NCBI GenBank assembly: GCA_035079385.1 | Contig: JAVHKY010000023.1 | Span: 1,674,001-1,738,000, forward strand | Length of the DNA: 64,000 nt | Direction: 5' to 3' | Source of the DNA: Aspidiotus rigidus | Taxonomy: Eukaryota > Arthropoda > Insecta > Hemiptera > Diaspididae | Shown: one piece after another, positions 1 through 11,900 of the stretch | Layout: every line of letters starts with the position of its first letter | Numbering within the stretch: the first letter of the stretch is position 1 | Made by a program: the position numbers and the translations under genes | The notes under the pieces: model-generated | Told to the model about the DNA's origin: nothing | Databases searched by the model: none | The model's input: only the letters and a program-made list of their open reading frames with translations

Positions 1-1840
1 GCTGATTTTCAATTAAAGGGTATTTTTTTAGGGTGGAATTTTTTTGCACGCTCAAAAATCACACGAAAACAAGCCTACGCAATTAAGGATGATTTTACAA
101 AAAAAAAGAGAAGAAAAAAATTGAAAAGAAGTCCATCAAACAAAAAATCAAGGAAAATTAAAACTAAAACTTTTGACAAAAAGTTGAAGTCTGGAACAAA
201 AGAAAACATAAAATGATAATTATGATTAACGAAAACGGTCACCTTCTAATAACCGTCTAGTGTTATGTCGAAATATGTATGTAATAAAAATCTGTTGAAT
301 AAGCGCGCGGACTTTGCTCGGCCTGCCGAGTTTCCTTCTTTTGGCCGAGTGATATAGTGACAGCAACTTCAACCCAATGCACATCCCCGCCGGGAGCTGC
401 TTTAATATACATCCTACCTGTCAGTTTCTATTTTAGTACGCGACCTACCTTGATACAAAGAAGTCCACTCCATTTGGAATTACTTACAATGCACTGCAGA
501 TCAAAAGAAGGAGTTGTTGTAATTCAAAGTCCAGAAATGAGTCGTGCATCAGTATAAGTCAAGACTGAAGATGCTATTGCAAAAAGTTCAAAGAAATATC
601 TCTCATGATACTCTCGAGGAGCAGAATTATAGCATCTAGCCATTAATGACCCCTCTATCCCTTCATATGCGCGCCGAAGAAGAGGTTGATTTTCATTTCC
701 CTAGTGATTGTCAGTTTCATTTTTGCAGCCTTACAGGCAGACCATTTATCTATGTGAATGTGTGAACTGCATAGTCTCGCAATGCACTAGTTTAAAAGTC
801 TAGAAAAAACTCAAAGAGGATACAGTTGTATGAATCATTTGCAGTCGAGATTTAGGAAATGGCTGGATTTTGGAGTACTAGTGATTCCTAAGCGCGTGCA
901 CAAGTTGAAACTCATCGTACACGAGTATAGATCACATCGTGTGTACGTCAAGATCGCATTGCACGGGTCTGGATCACATGCTAAAGATGCATTCTTTGAC
1001 CGTATTTGCATCAAACAAATTCCAATTGTTTTCTTTTTGACATGTTTCCTGTCTTTCCCTTAGTTTCCTGAATCCTGGTCCCTAATTCCGAAATTTCCCA
1101 CGAGTTGCCCTCCCCCTGGAAAGGAACCATGATTCTGAAAATCTGCGAGTTCCACAAGTCCTGAATCCAGGCTCCTAATTACAAAATTAGTGAGTTCACA
1201 CCACCTCCTCGAGTTCCTCCTACCACCTAATAATCCTGTATACTGTATCCCTTCTCTTTCTTTATAATAAACTATGACGTCAGCTGTTGGTGACGTCACC
1301 AGCCGTGACCTCGAGGCCCGCTCCAACTGTGGCGTCATAAACCAGGACCCCGAGCCTGATTTTGAAATTTACGAGTTCAATCCACCTCCCCTCATCTTTG
1401 TAATCTATAAGTGGTTTAGTGTAGGGTTTTATACTGCTGTATGAATGGCTTATATTAGGCTTGGTTTTATGTAGGCTAATAGTAGGCCTAGTATAGTTTA
1501 GTATACTGTATAGCCCAGTATAATTAAGCCTAAAGAGTAGTACCCCGATTCTGGAATCTACAAGAATTATGTCTTCAGCAGTGACCCGGAGGCCTAGTAT
1601 AAAGGAGACTCGAGCAGTATTACGATCAGGCCTACTATAATGGAGACTGTTGGGAGGTTTACGAGCGGAGTGAGGGAACCCGAGAATATAAGAGAGATCT
1701 GATGACGTTATGAATGTTGGTGACGCCACAAGCAGCCATAATGGATGGTTATGACGTCACTAATATCGACAACTACGGTGCACAACGCATGTATGAATCC
1801 AAGAGCGTCGTACGCCTCTGTGAAGAAAATTCACAAGGTA
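1..1840. other. AT-rich intergenic DNA with diverged repeats
   Basis: No gene recognised. Positions about 1060-1740 contain several loosely similar blocks built on gattctgaaattt..cgagttc and four TGACGTCA-like palindromes; the longest frames here are overlapping chance frames across these blocks. Confidence 0.5.
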
Positions 1841-1931
1841 GGGTTGCTTAGCCAATTATATTAGCTAAAAACTAACCCTTCCAATTGATTGGCTTTGGCT
1901 ATTAGCTAAAGGCTAACCCAGTTTTAGCGGG

Positions 1932-2495
1932 GAACCCGCTATCCATTTTGTTAGGAGATTATATCCTCAGAAAACGTCCGCGTCCGCGAAGTTAGTAACC
2001 TAAGGTTAGGTTAGGTTACGGGACTTGGAAGAATTTCGAGTCTCGAGCTATATATGATAGGAGGGGGACTTAGAAGAATTTCAAGTCTCGAGCTATATAT
2101 AATAGGGGGGGGGGGGACTTGGAAGAATTTTGACTTTCGAGCTACCGTCCGCCGTACAACCAAAAACTTGGAAAAATTTTGAGACTCGAGCTATATATGA
2201 TAGGAGGGGGACTTAGACGAATTTCAAGTCTCGAGCTATATATAATAGGAGGGGGGGGGGGGACTTGAAAGAATTTTGACTTTCGAGCTACCGTCCGCCG
2301 TCCAACCAAAAACTTAGAAAAATTTTGAGACTCGAGCTATATATGATAGAAGGGGGACTTAGAAGAATTTCAAGTCTTGAGATATATATGATAGGAGGGG
2401 GACTTGGAAGAATCGTGACTTCCGAACTATATATGATAGAAGGGGGACTTAGAAGAATTTCGCTTCTCGAGCTATATATGATAGGAGGGAATGTA
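1932..2495. repeat. Family A element, locus 1: leader plus ~46-bp minisatellite
   Basis: Starts with the leader agcggggaacccgct and cattttgttaggagatta, then a short ttaggttaggtta run. About ten units of tatatgataggagggggact / ggaagaatttcgagtctcga follow, ending gggaatgtagaatgat. The same leader and same ending bracket the longer array at 42.3-43.7 kb. The subunit with ccgtccgccgt recurs at about 147-bp spacing. Confidence 0.8.
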
Positions 2496-3188
2496 GAATG
2501 ATGCTACAGGCTTGGCTAAAAGCTAACTTGATTTCATTGATTAGCTAACGACTAGCTAATTTCGACCAAAAATGCCTCGGCTAACTGCTTATAAGTAGCT
2601 GAAAGCTTCGGCTTAGCCAATCGCATTGGCGAAAAATCTAGCTAAAAACTAACTCTTCAAATTCATTGGTTTCGGCTATCAGCTAACGGTTAACCCAGTC
2701 TCATTGGCTAGCTAACAGCTGGCTAATTTCGACTAAAAATTCCTTGGCCAGCGGCAAATTGCTGGAAGCTTCGGCTTAGCTAAGCCCTGATTGCATAAGC
2801 AACAAGATGTAACTGAGGACCTACTGTACAACGGGCGCGTGTCTTCTGATCACCCTTTTTGCGGAGACCTCGATTTTTGTGTCTTTCAGATCATAAACTT
2901 CTTTTTATGATTTTTTAAATTTAACTTATGATTTTTTTCATCTCAGCAAAAAGGGTTGTCATATTTTCAAGGATCTCTACTTTGTTTTTTACCATGAATG
3001 TATTCAAAATGTGATTATTGCATTTTATAGCTGAGGAGTCGCTCTTTAATTTTTATTCTTATAATTTTTTTGATTAAACATTATGTTGCGGAGTTATTTT
3101 GAGCTGAAACTTCAAACTGATTTTTCTTTGATGAATTTTTTTTCACGGACGGCCTTTGTACAGATATGTTAGAAAAAGATTAGCCATA

Positions 3189-3495
3189 GGCGGCGTAACT
3201 TGGAGTTTGCAATGTTGGTAGCCCTGCGTACAAAGGTGATCATGCGGTTAAATTTGTGTATCTCCTAACAGTTTTTCAATTGTTTTCCAATTTAAGTATG
3301 AGCTTTAGAAAAAATTGTTCATTACAAAAAATGTTCGTTTCAGAATTCTCTACAACTTTGATTCTCACACTTCTCTCGATTAAAAGTCAAATGACTTCAG
3401 AAAATTCGTTTGAACTAACGCATGTATTTGGTCCATAAGAAAAAAATCCATGATCACCTTTGTAACTAGCGCTACCTAGTGTAGGTTACGCCGCC
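3189..3495. mobile_element. MITE with TA target site (GGCGGCGTAAC termini)
   Basis: Termini ggcggcgtaac and gttacgccgcc are inverted. The inverted similarity resumes further in (acaaaggtgatcatg and its complement). TA flanks both ends (3187-3188, 3496-3497). No transposase; type is inferred from the TA duplication. Confidence 0.65.
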
Positions 3496-3608
3496 TATTA
3501 GCAGGGCCAATTTCATTGGCTAGCTAAGAGCTAACAAATTTCGACCGAAAATTCTTCTGCTAACGGCTAATGGTTAAAAGCTTCGGCTTAGCTAAGCAGT
3601 CTAGAAAA

Positions 3609-3890
3609 TAATCAATGGTGAATTTGTGTCTGGGTTATTTCAACTTATAGATTTCTAAGAACCCAACGACGAATTTGGGTCTGAATTTGGACTTGTGGAT
3701 TCTTAAGAACCCAACAGCAAATTTCGGACTGGGTTTCAACTTCTGGATTCTTCAGAACCCAGTGGTGGGGTCGTGTCCAGGTTTGTACTTCCGGATTTCA
3801 TAGCGAATTTGTGACTGAGTTTCGAAATATGGATTTTCAATAACCTAATGACGACTTTGTGCTTGGGTTTCAACTATTGCGGATTTTAAC
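3609..3890. repeat. Minisatellite, ~49-bp unit, five diverged copies
   Basis: Recurring gaatttgggtctgggtttcaac / ggattcttaagaacccaac. Unit starts at about 3611, 3660, 3708 and 3757, then decaying. Confidence 0.65.
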
Positions 3891-4200
3891 ACAAAACATG
3901 TTTTATCGGGGGGTTGGAAAAATGTCTGCCGTCGGCCATCTAGCAGGCCGGCCGGCAACCTCAATGTCGTTCAGAGGTAGACCTCATATCGTATATAGCT
4001 TGAAGGTCGAAATTTTTCCAAGTCCTCCTATCATATATAACTCCAAAGACCAAGCCTGTAACGTCACAATTTGATGACGTCATAGTTCAGGCTTGTGACT
4101 TCACAATCTGATGACTTCATACATTTTTCAGATCCCACGTGCCCCATAAAACAGGTTTCCTGCCAACCCTCGTTCAACTCCGTTAAAGAAGTCGTGAGTT
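3890..4200. repeat. Family A element, degenerate copy
   Basis: Bounded by aacatgttttatcgggg at 3895 and ccccataaaacaggtt at 4142, which are inverted to each other. The interior holds cctcctatcatatata-type satellite remnants in reverse orientation and two gatgacgtcat-type palindromes. Sequence to about 4196 matches the outer flank at 35.8-36.0 kb. Confidence 0.6.
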
Positions 4201-5286
4201 TTTTTAAAACCCAATAATTGATTTATTTATACAGTCGGACTAGTGGTATAAAAACTAAAGTCCGGGCCTCGGCAGAGGTATTAAACTTTGCCTCCTTCTT
4301 CACTAAGAAACTTGGACCCGAATATCGAGACAAATATCTCGTTGTATTCAAAGAGTGAAAAATGAGTTACCGTTCACCTCGGACCTTGAGTTTTCATGGT
4401 GAAGCTCTCGACTTCATATGACAGTAATTTCCCATTTCAAAAGGGAGGACATCAATGTAAAAAGTTACGCAATCTAGTTAATTGATATCTTGGAAAAAGA
4501 CACATTATTGATAAGGAACCATTGTGAGTATCTTCCAGCGACTATGCAGATTTTGTACCCACTTTTGGATTTACGTAAAGAACGACAGATAATATCCAAA
4601 TCAGTGCCTTTTAAGAAAGTAGTTTCGATTGCCATCCACAAATGCCCATATTTGTTTTTTTGTGAGTGTTTAATAAACATGAATGACTGAGTCGAACATT
4701 TTACTGATTATCAAAATGTTTTAGTTTTGACTACATAGATGTGCGACAAAAAGAGAACTTCCAACTCATCAGTAGACTTTTGACGAAAGAATGTTTAATC
4801 CTTTTCAACATTTTGAACTCAGAAATGTTTATTTCGATGATCTGCATATTACAATAGAAGTAAATAATTGATGTACGCTCTTATGTACAGATAAGAGAAG
4901 GAAAGAAACGTAACGGAAATATTAAAACATGAGATCCTTACAACGTCGTTTGATAAAATTACTTACAACAAAATAATGTGAAGCGTATAAAGCGTTGTAT
5001 AAAAAAAGAAAGGGAAAAGAAAAACTTGTCATTACTGGACTACAAAATTACGAAAACGAAAAAACAAAAAAAGAAGTAGAAGAGGGGATGAAATTGCAGA
5101 CCATTTTTAGATTGTATATAACGTATTCATGTACACGATACAGAGAAGAAAAATTAGTTTTCTTGGATAAACCTTACACGTCTACGAAAAAAGAAAAGCA
5201 AAAATTGTTATAATGACTTAATGTATACATTTTTTTTTTTTTTTTTCCACGTCGTACGTACTAGCATTTTTCCCCATTTTCTGATC
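4200..5286. other. Intergenic DNA 3' of WIPI2
   Basis: AT-rich, no convincing gene. A frame at 4995-5213 is Lys-rich low complexity and is not supported. Confidence 0.5.
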
Positions 5287-5292
5287 TTTATT
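5287..5292 (-). terminator. Probable WIPI2 polyadenylation signal
   Basis: AATAAA on the minus strand, about 130 nt after the WIPI2 stop codon. Inferred from position only. Confidence 0.55.
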
Positions 5293-5419
5293 TCTCAAAT
5301 AAAATGATACTCGAACAGAGGAACCATCATCATCATCGTTCCGAATAAAAGTATAATTTATAGTTATTCTTTAATTCCAACGCTGTTGATGGACCGCCAG
5401 AATTAAAGATGAGCGACTG

Positions 5420-5514
5420 TTATACCGGTGGGAATTCCGAATCGTCGTCTAATCGGAATCCGTCCGTAGGAGGTTCGGCAACCGCCGCGGACATTTCATT
5501 GTATCTGTCTGAAT
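5420..5514 (-). CDS. WIPI2: WIPI2 coding exon 10 (stop)
   Basis: Encodes [20 protein letters not shown] then [10 protein letters not shown] and TAA at 5422-5420. The ending resembles the LDEDSEHPP tail of vertebrate WIPI2 and the DDENEFPPV tail of insect homologues. The acceptor is TTTGTTCTCAG. Confidence 0.9.
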
Positions 5515-8500
5515 CTGAGAACAAAAAGAAATACTCCGGATGATTAGACTCATTTCTCCATCAAATTTGTATGTTTTACGAAAACAGCATAATATTTAAG
5601 AAAGAATATAAACAGGGCGAGACAAAATCCAAAAGAGGTATAACGGTTTCAAAATTTCTTTCTTGATACTTCATTTAACCCAAGGTATGCTGAGGATGGT
5701 TTATGGAGCAGCTGAAATACAATTGAAAAAAAAAGTTTCATTCCACGTGATCATCTGCTTTCATTTGGTATGTTTTCTGGTTATGTTGCATTCTATTTAT
5801 CGTGCGGAAAAGAAAAGGCGAACATATTCAAATGAAAGGAAGATACATGCCTCAGCTGTATACAAAAAATTCATTTTTTGAGACACTTACAAATATGTGA
5901 TGAGGAAAACATGGAAGATATCGTATAGAAAATGTAAATACAGATTAAATATACCTGACAAAGAGGTTCGTGAATGTCCTTTGAGTACCCCCGCATAGCT
6001 ACCAATACGATCTTTCGTAAGAATATACCAAAACCGAGGACGAGAATAGATGCACAGGAAAGCAGCACAAATAGCCACACGTTTGGTAAATGAATCATCG
6101 CAGACAAGAAAATCGCAAAAAACCAAGATATGTCAACATTAGTGTTATGAAAACAAAACAAAAAAAAAACACAAAAAAGAGATTAATTTAATTCATTAAA
6201 AAAAAAAAAAACTTAGATGTGGGAGTCAGGTGGTCATGAATAAAAAAGGAGTTACGTTTTCGGATAGCTATCGAATAGTCGATAACAGTGCCATAATGAC
6301 TTCTTCTGCAAGCAGACAAATTTAATCAACATGCAATAATCTTTATTTAGAAATTCATGTTCTCAAAGAGAAAACAGGCAACCTCTGAACATCAAAAAAA
6401 TCAGAGTACGCCGGAGTAACAATGAAACATGCTGATATTACAGGTAAATGATGAAGCATATTATGCTCCAAGAAGAGAGGGTTTGTTGAAAAAAGAGTTC
6501 ACGGCACAGTGCAGTGTTTAGAACTAGACAGCCAGGGCGAAACATTATCAAACAGATGGTCTGGGAAATCTTTCTAGTACACGAGGTCATCATAATGCGG
6601 ATATGGTGATGGTGTACATATTTCGCAACCGCGATAGAAATATAGATTAAAATCGGTATTCAAAATTTCGAAGTATTGATTTCATTCACAGAGCCATGAA
6701 TGATCAACAAATTGTCGCAAGAGAAAATCAACATGATTTTGCGAAATTACAAAGTAGGTAATGCGATACAAAAATTAAATAAAATTGAAATTTTACGATT
6801 TGGGCGCTAGAAATCACAGTTATCTAGACTTGCTGAATACTTTGTTCTTTTAAGATTCTTGAGAAGTTTTAGTCCTAAAATCATTTCAGTTTGTTGTTGA
6901 AAATTGTTCTGTTGAAGATCTACAATTTTCCTCTCGTTGATGGTCAACGACTTTAACCTCAGTTCATCAGACATAATTCAAAACCCAAATTCCTAGAGAT
7001 ACAATTCTTAGCACTAGAATCATTACACAGCACTTCTTCGTTAATGATTTCAAAATCTCCATAAGATCCTTCTATCCCCTGAGAGCCCACAGGCTTCTAC
7101 AGGAAACACTCATTTCTACCTCCTCATGGTCTTCACTAAATGGTTTTCGCTTTACCTCCCTTGACACATATTTCATTTTCAATTTAAGAAACCCCACCCC
7201 TTTCAATCAACCCCTAAATATCAACTCGTCACTCAGCAAAACTCCTTGGTCAACATTTCGACCAATAATCTAATTGAGCCCGGCACCATACATCGAAATT
7301 CTAAAACCCGAGCACGGAGTAATGAAATACTTGTCCCATCCATCGAAAGGATGCACCAGAAAAATCCTCCTGCAACTCTACAAACGTCTCATACGCTCTC
7401 GACTAGACTATGGAACTCCTGTCTAGAACCTGGCTCCTAAAGCAGTCCTCAAATTGCTAGACTCCATTCTGAGCCATTTTTTAAGATTAGCTCTCGGTGC
7501 CTTCCGTAACAGCCCGCATCGAGCTAGAGTATGGAAGCCACGGAACCCTCATTTACCTTATAGAAAATTCATCCTAACCTCCAACTCTACGTCCTCTGTA
7601 TCCTAATTAACTTCATCTTCTTCACAAAAGTAAACCACCCAACTGTTTTCTCAAACAAACAAATCGCCTTCAATTTTGAACAAACACTTAAATTCTTTTT
7701 GGCAGATCTATACAACCCATCCACTCGCTTTTGTTTCCTTGGAGTTCCTCTGAACCCTCCATACTTTCAGGCCTCACGCAGATCGTATATACAACATATC
7801 AGACACTCTTGAATGGATACCACGACCACTCCATTCGCCTCATTGATGACTCAAAAACCAAAAAATTGTTCGCATCTCACCGTGTCCTCAACATAGCCTC
7901 CATATTCACTCGAAATGAATATTTTCATAGATACGAGTAGGGTTTGTTTTGTTTGTTTTGCTCCATATTCACTGCAGAACTCAAACATATTCTTGCTTGC
8001 TTACCCGAACTCTCCAATCTTCCACTTGACAGTAAATATTAGCAATGAATTGAGCTCAAATGGGGAAAAATCGCTACCTCACGTTTGTTCGCGCAAATTT
8101 GTTCATCGAGGTGCCCATAATGATGTATTTATAGTAGATTGTTGGACGGATTCTGAATTCAAATGCACTCGATTCGACTATTGGTATGTCTCAGACCTCA
8201 GTCCTTTCCAAATCTTACTCTCAAAATAAGCTTAGCGACTTAGGATCAATTTATGCTGAATTATGCTAAAAATTGTAAGAAAAATCGTAAAAATTATATT
8301 TTCTGCAAAAATTGCAAGAAAAATTGTAAAAAAAATATTTTCCGAGTTTCAAAGAATTGCTGTGCGACTTTCACTCATTGAAATATACTGATATGGGGGT
8401 TCACTTTGTAGGAAATTTTATGCAGAATAATTTTATAGTGATGTATTTTTGTTCTGAAGTCCACAGTTTATGAGAAGAAATAAGTTTTATCCCCTGGCGG

Positions 8501-8939
8501 TAGCGGCGCCTGTGAGAGGGTAAAGTTTTTGGGGAATATCAGGGGTGCCGTGATCCCCCTAAGCTTACGAAGATTTCGCCCCCCCAAAAAATTTTTAAGA
8601 AGGAAAAAAAAAAAAAAAAAAAAAAAAAAACCCTTATAATGTTACGAGAACAAAGGAAAAAACCACCCCCCCAAATTTCCTACGAAGAATTGTCTTCAAA
8701 AAAGTGGCTTCACGGCACCGAAAAACAGCATTACGAAAAAATTATTAAAAAAATAAGTTGTGGTAACAAAAAGTACAGTACACTAAATTTTCACCTGTTC
8801 TCCCGAAAAAAGAAGAATAATACACGAAATTTTTAGTGTCTTCTCAAGAAAACAGGAAAAGAAAAAAGATTTCTCAGTATCTATTCGAAGGTTTCCTGCA
8901 TCTTCGAAATTTATTATTTAAATTTTTTAAATTTCAATC

Positions 8940-8973
<34 letters not shown>

Positions 8974-11900
8974 TTATCACGAGGAATATTTTTAATAATG
9001 CATGAATTCTGTCTACGGTTTTTTTTCTGCTGTCAAGATCTGGAACCCAAAAGATTTGAAGTTTTTTTCTTACTCAGATTTAGTACTCAAAAGATTCAAC
9101 TTTTTTTCTGTCAAGATTGACAGCTGAAGAGATTCGAATAGTTTCGTTCCAGTCCGATTTGAAATTCAATTTTTCATTCCAGGAATTTTTTTTAAATTGA
9201 AAATAATATCGTAATAATTTTTTTTTTTTTTTAATGGGTCATTAGCTCGGGGAGAGCTGTTTGGATTGAATAGATTTGTGGTAATAGGTGGATCGGAGGA
9301 AGTCTAAGGTGTTGGTTATGGATTCTGAGTGAAGGAGAAGACGGGGTGTGGGAGGAAACAGATTGAAGTTGGCCGAATATTTTTTTCATTTTAATTTTTC
9401 AATTCAAATCATAATACATGCTTTCTTTCGTACGTATTAATTGTTCGGGCGAAAGTTTTCATTTTCTGTGATTTTTTTTTTTGTTTTTTCGTCAAATGCA
9501 CTTTTTAATGGTTCATTTTTTAATTTTTTTCGTAAAATTATTCTTAACCGCTTGAAGTTTTTTTTTTCATGATTTTTGACTTTCTATTTCGTGCAAAAAA
9601 TCCCACCCAAAATTTTTGGCTTCTCATTATGGGCACCTCGATGAACAGATTTGCGCAAACAAATGTGAGGTAGCGTTTTCTGTTTCTCACTTTAAAGCTT
9701 ATTTACCTGGGCTAATATAAATAACAAAATTTTTTCTATGATCAAAATCAAAATGTTGGCCAGTTAAGGTGAGAATACCACGCGAAAAGAAACAGGCGAT
9801 TGGAGAGACTCTCATAGCTGCCTTCCCAACACGAAAGTATTAAGCCGATCAGGTTTAGGGCAAATTTCTGTTATAGATTTCCAAGAACAACATAATCCGC
9901 CAATGGAGATCAGATTCATGCATTCTACATCACAACATGCTTTTTTGAAATGAAAAAAAAAAAAGACAATGATGAACTAGGCGCATAAAAAGGGTTGGAA
10001 ATTGTGTTACCGCAATTTTAATAATTTTTTTTCAAAACAATCGAAACCCCGTGACCATACTCAGCAATCTAAGGGTTACAAAAAGCAAAAACGAAAGAAA
10101 ATGAAGCACTATCTTTCGAGAAAATATGAAGCGGATAATATTTACAACGCAATAATAAAAAATCCCAACGTAATGCAATTCTATCCTGAAAAATCAAAAA
10201 GGGTAATTCCACTCTCTCGTTGTGACAACACACACGACCGAATAATCCTGTCGAGAGACTATTGTACGATAAAAAATATGTTCCTACTAATGCAATTAAA
10301 ATATTTTTGTGCAAATACAAAAATTAATAATTTTATTACCTGGATCTGGTAACTCGGTTCTATTTTTGTCGGTCGCGTTTTGAGCTTTTTTATTCTTCTT
10401 CTCCCGTTTTGTATCACTACCGTCTAATCTGTAAGCGGAAAGAGGAAAAAATATTCACATAATGTTTGTTCGCAAAACAATTCTTAATGCTTGCATGTGT
10501 TTTTTTTTTTTCTTTCTATTGTTCACAGACCAATGATTTTTTCTGAGTAATTCATCGTATTGAACAACAGTACGTTACATGAAAAGACATCTAGAGTAAA
10601 TCGTAAAAATTCGCGTTTGTATCGCATTTGCAAACACTGCCCGTCCTCCATGATGGAGTAGGTGTAGGTTGCGTATGCATTTAATTTTGTTTCCTCCAAC
10701 ACCGGAATCGACTCTGTCGGGTATAACTTCAGTGTTGGAAGAATCTCCTTGGCGAACCCGCTCTTCTACTCGCCAACCACAAAATTGCAGTGCCCCTCTG
10801 GCACGCAAAAAGAAATCGTAAAAATTAGAAACATTACTAAAATTAGTAACTTTTATCCGAGGACATCTCACTTTCATAGTACAAAGAGAATCTAGGAAAA
10901 ACTTCAGAACAAGAATACGTGTCCGAACTACCTTTCCTAACCATGATAAATAGTTTCAGTAATGCTTCAAGACTTCCCGACTAGAGTAACAAATGATTTG
11001 TAAGTGAATGAAAATGAGTGTGAAAAATTGCATGACTATCCCTCCTGCGTCAATATATTCGACTATTTCCTCGGGTTTCATCTCGAAAATCTCATTGGAT
11101 TGGGAAAATTATGCAAGCAAATCGCGTACTCGGATATATCTGTCACAAAATACTTGTGTTGTTTCCATAGCGGGCATTCTCCATTTTCGGCCATATCCAA
11201 ATTATATACATACAAATGACCATCGGATGATGCCACCAATAGACGTAACACTTTCTGGATGCTGAAAAATATAAAATTACCTTGAATGTAGTCTCAGGAT
11301 GAAATTGAATACTTAGAAACTAAAAAAGGCATTTATAGCAGTGGATACCGACTACTTTGACCAGGCTATAATTAGTTTTTCCCTAAATGTACGCCACGAT
11401 CAATAAAAATGTAGCTCACTACAAAAGCAGAGGCACATTAATATTTGTAGTTCATATCTGAGTTTGTCTTTACGAAGCAAGAAAATTCTATGCAGTGATT
11501 TTAGGCAAATTTTTCAGTTCGAAGAAGTCTTTGCCCTCTAACCCTCCCAGCAAGGCCACTGACTGTAAGTAAATTTCAAAACGCAATTATATGACTTCTT
11601 CACGACAGGTCACAAACGTGTACTAGATTTTTTCACTCCTAAACATGAAAACTTCCGCCTGGATTGCGTTGTCTTGCGAGAGTCGTCGACGAGCTATACT
11701 AAGCACTAATTTGTGTAAAATTATAATTATGGGAATAATCGACATGCTGCACGTGTATATGTTACGCTAAAGAGCTTAAATGAGCACGTGGTATTAAATC
11801 CATTAAAAAAGTCGATGATCTTCTTCGTACAAATAATTAAACTTACACGTTGACTGCGCAGACGTTTTTCATTCCAGAGTATGGCAAATGAACGGATACG

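Larger units (their letters stand above)
1842..3600. repeat. TTAGCTAA-rich dispersed repeat (three blocks)
   Basis: Blocks at about 1842-1925, 2500-2790 and 3495-3600 share ttagctaa-type motifs, gctaatttcgac and gcttcggcttagc. They flank a minisatellite element (1932-2495) and a small TA-target element (3189-3495), so this looks like one diverged repeat split by insertions. Confidence 0.55.

Noticed and set aside
1995..2025. TTAGG runs as an interstitial telomere
   Set aside because: Only two to three units, and the same run recurs in the same place in the second family A copy, so it belongs to that repeat.
5871..6161. Minus-strand 96-codon frame with membrane-like composition
   Set aside because: It overlaps WIPI2 exon 9 in another phase and shares its donor; only the exon 9 phase links to exons 8 and 10.
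10575..10877. Minus-strand 100-codon frame ([12 protein letters not shown]...) as an extra WIPI2 exon
   Set aside because: It has a plausible acceptor at 10798 and fits the exon 7 phase, but exon 8 at 10428-10340 gives the conserved KQHKLDGS join and completes the phases without it.
11004..11153. Frameshifted extension of WIPI2 exon 7 ([19 protein letters not shown])
   Set aside because: It looks protein-like, but the GTATTTTG donor at 11153 joins cleanly to exon 8, so this is intron; the reading would need a one-base indel.
11008..11265. Plus-strand frames across WIPI2 exon 7
   Set aside because: Antisense shadows of the exon.
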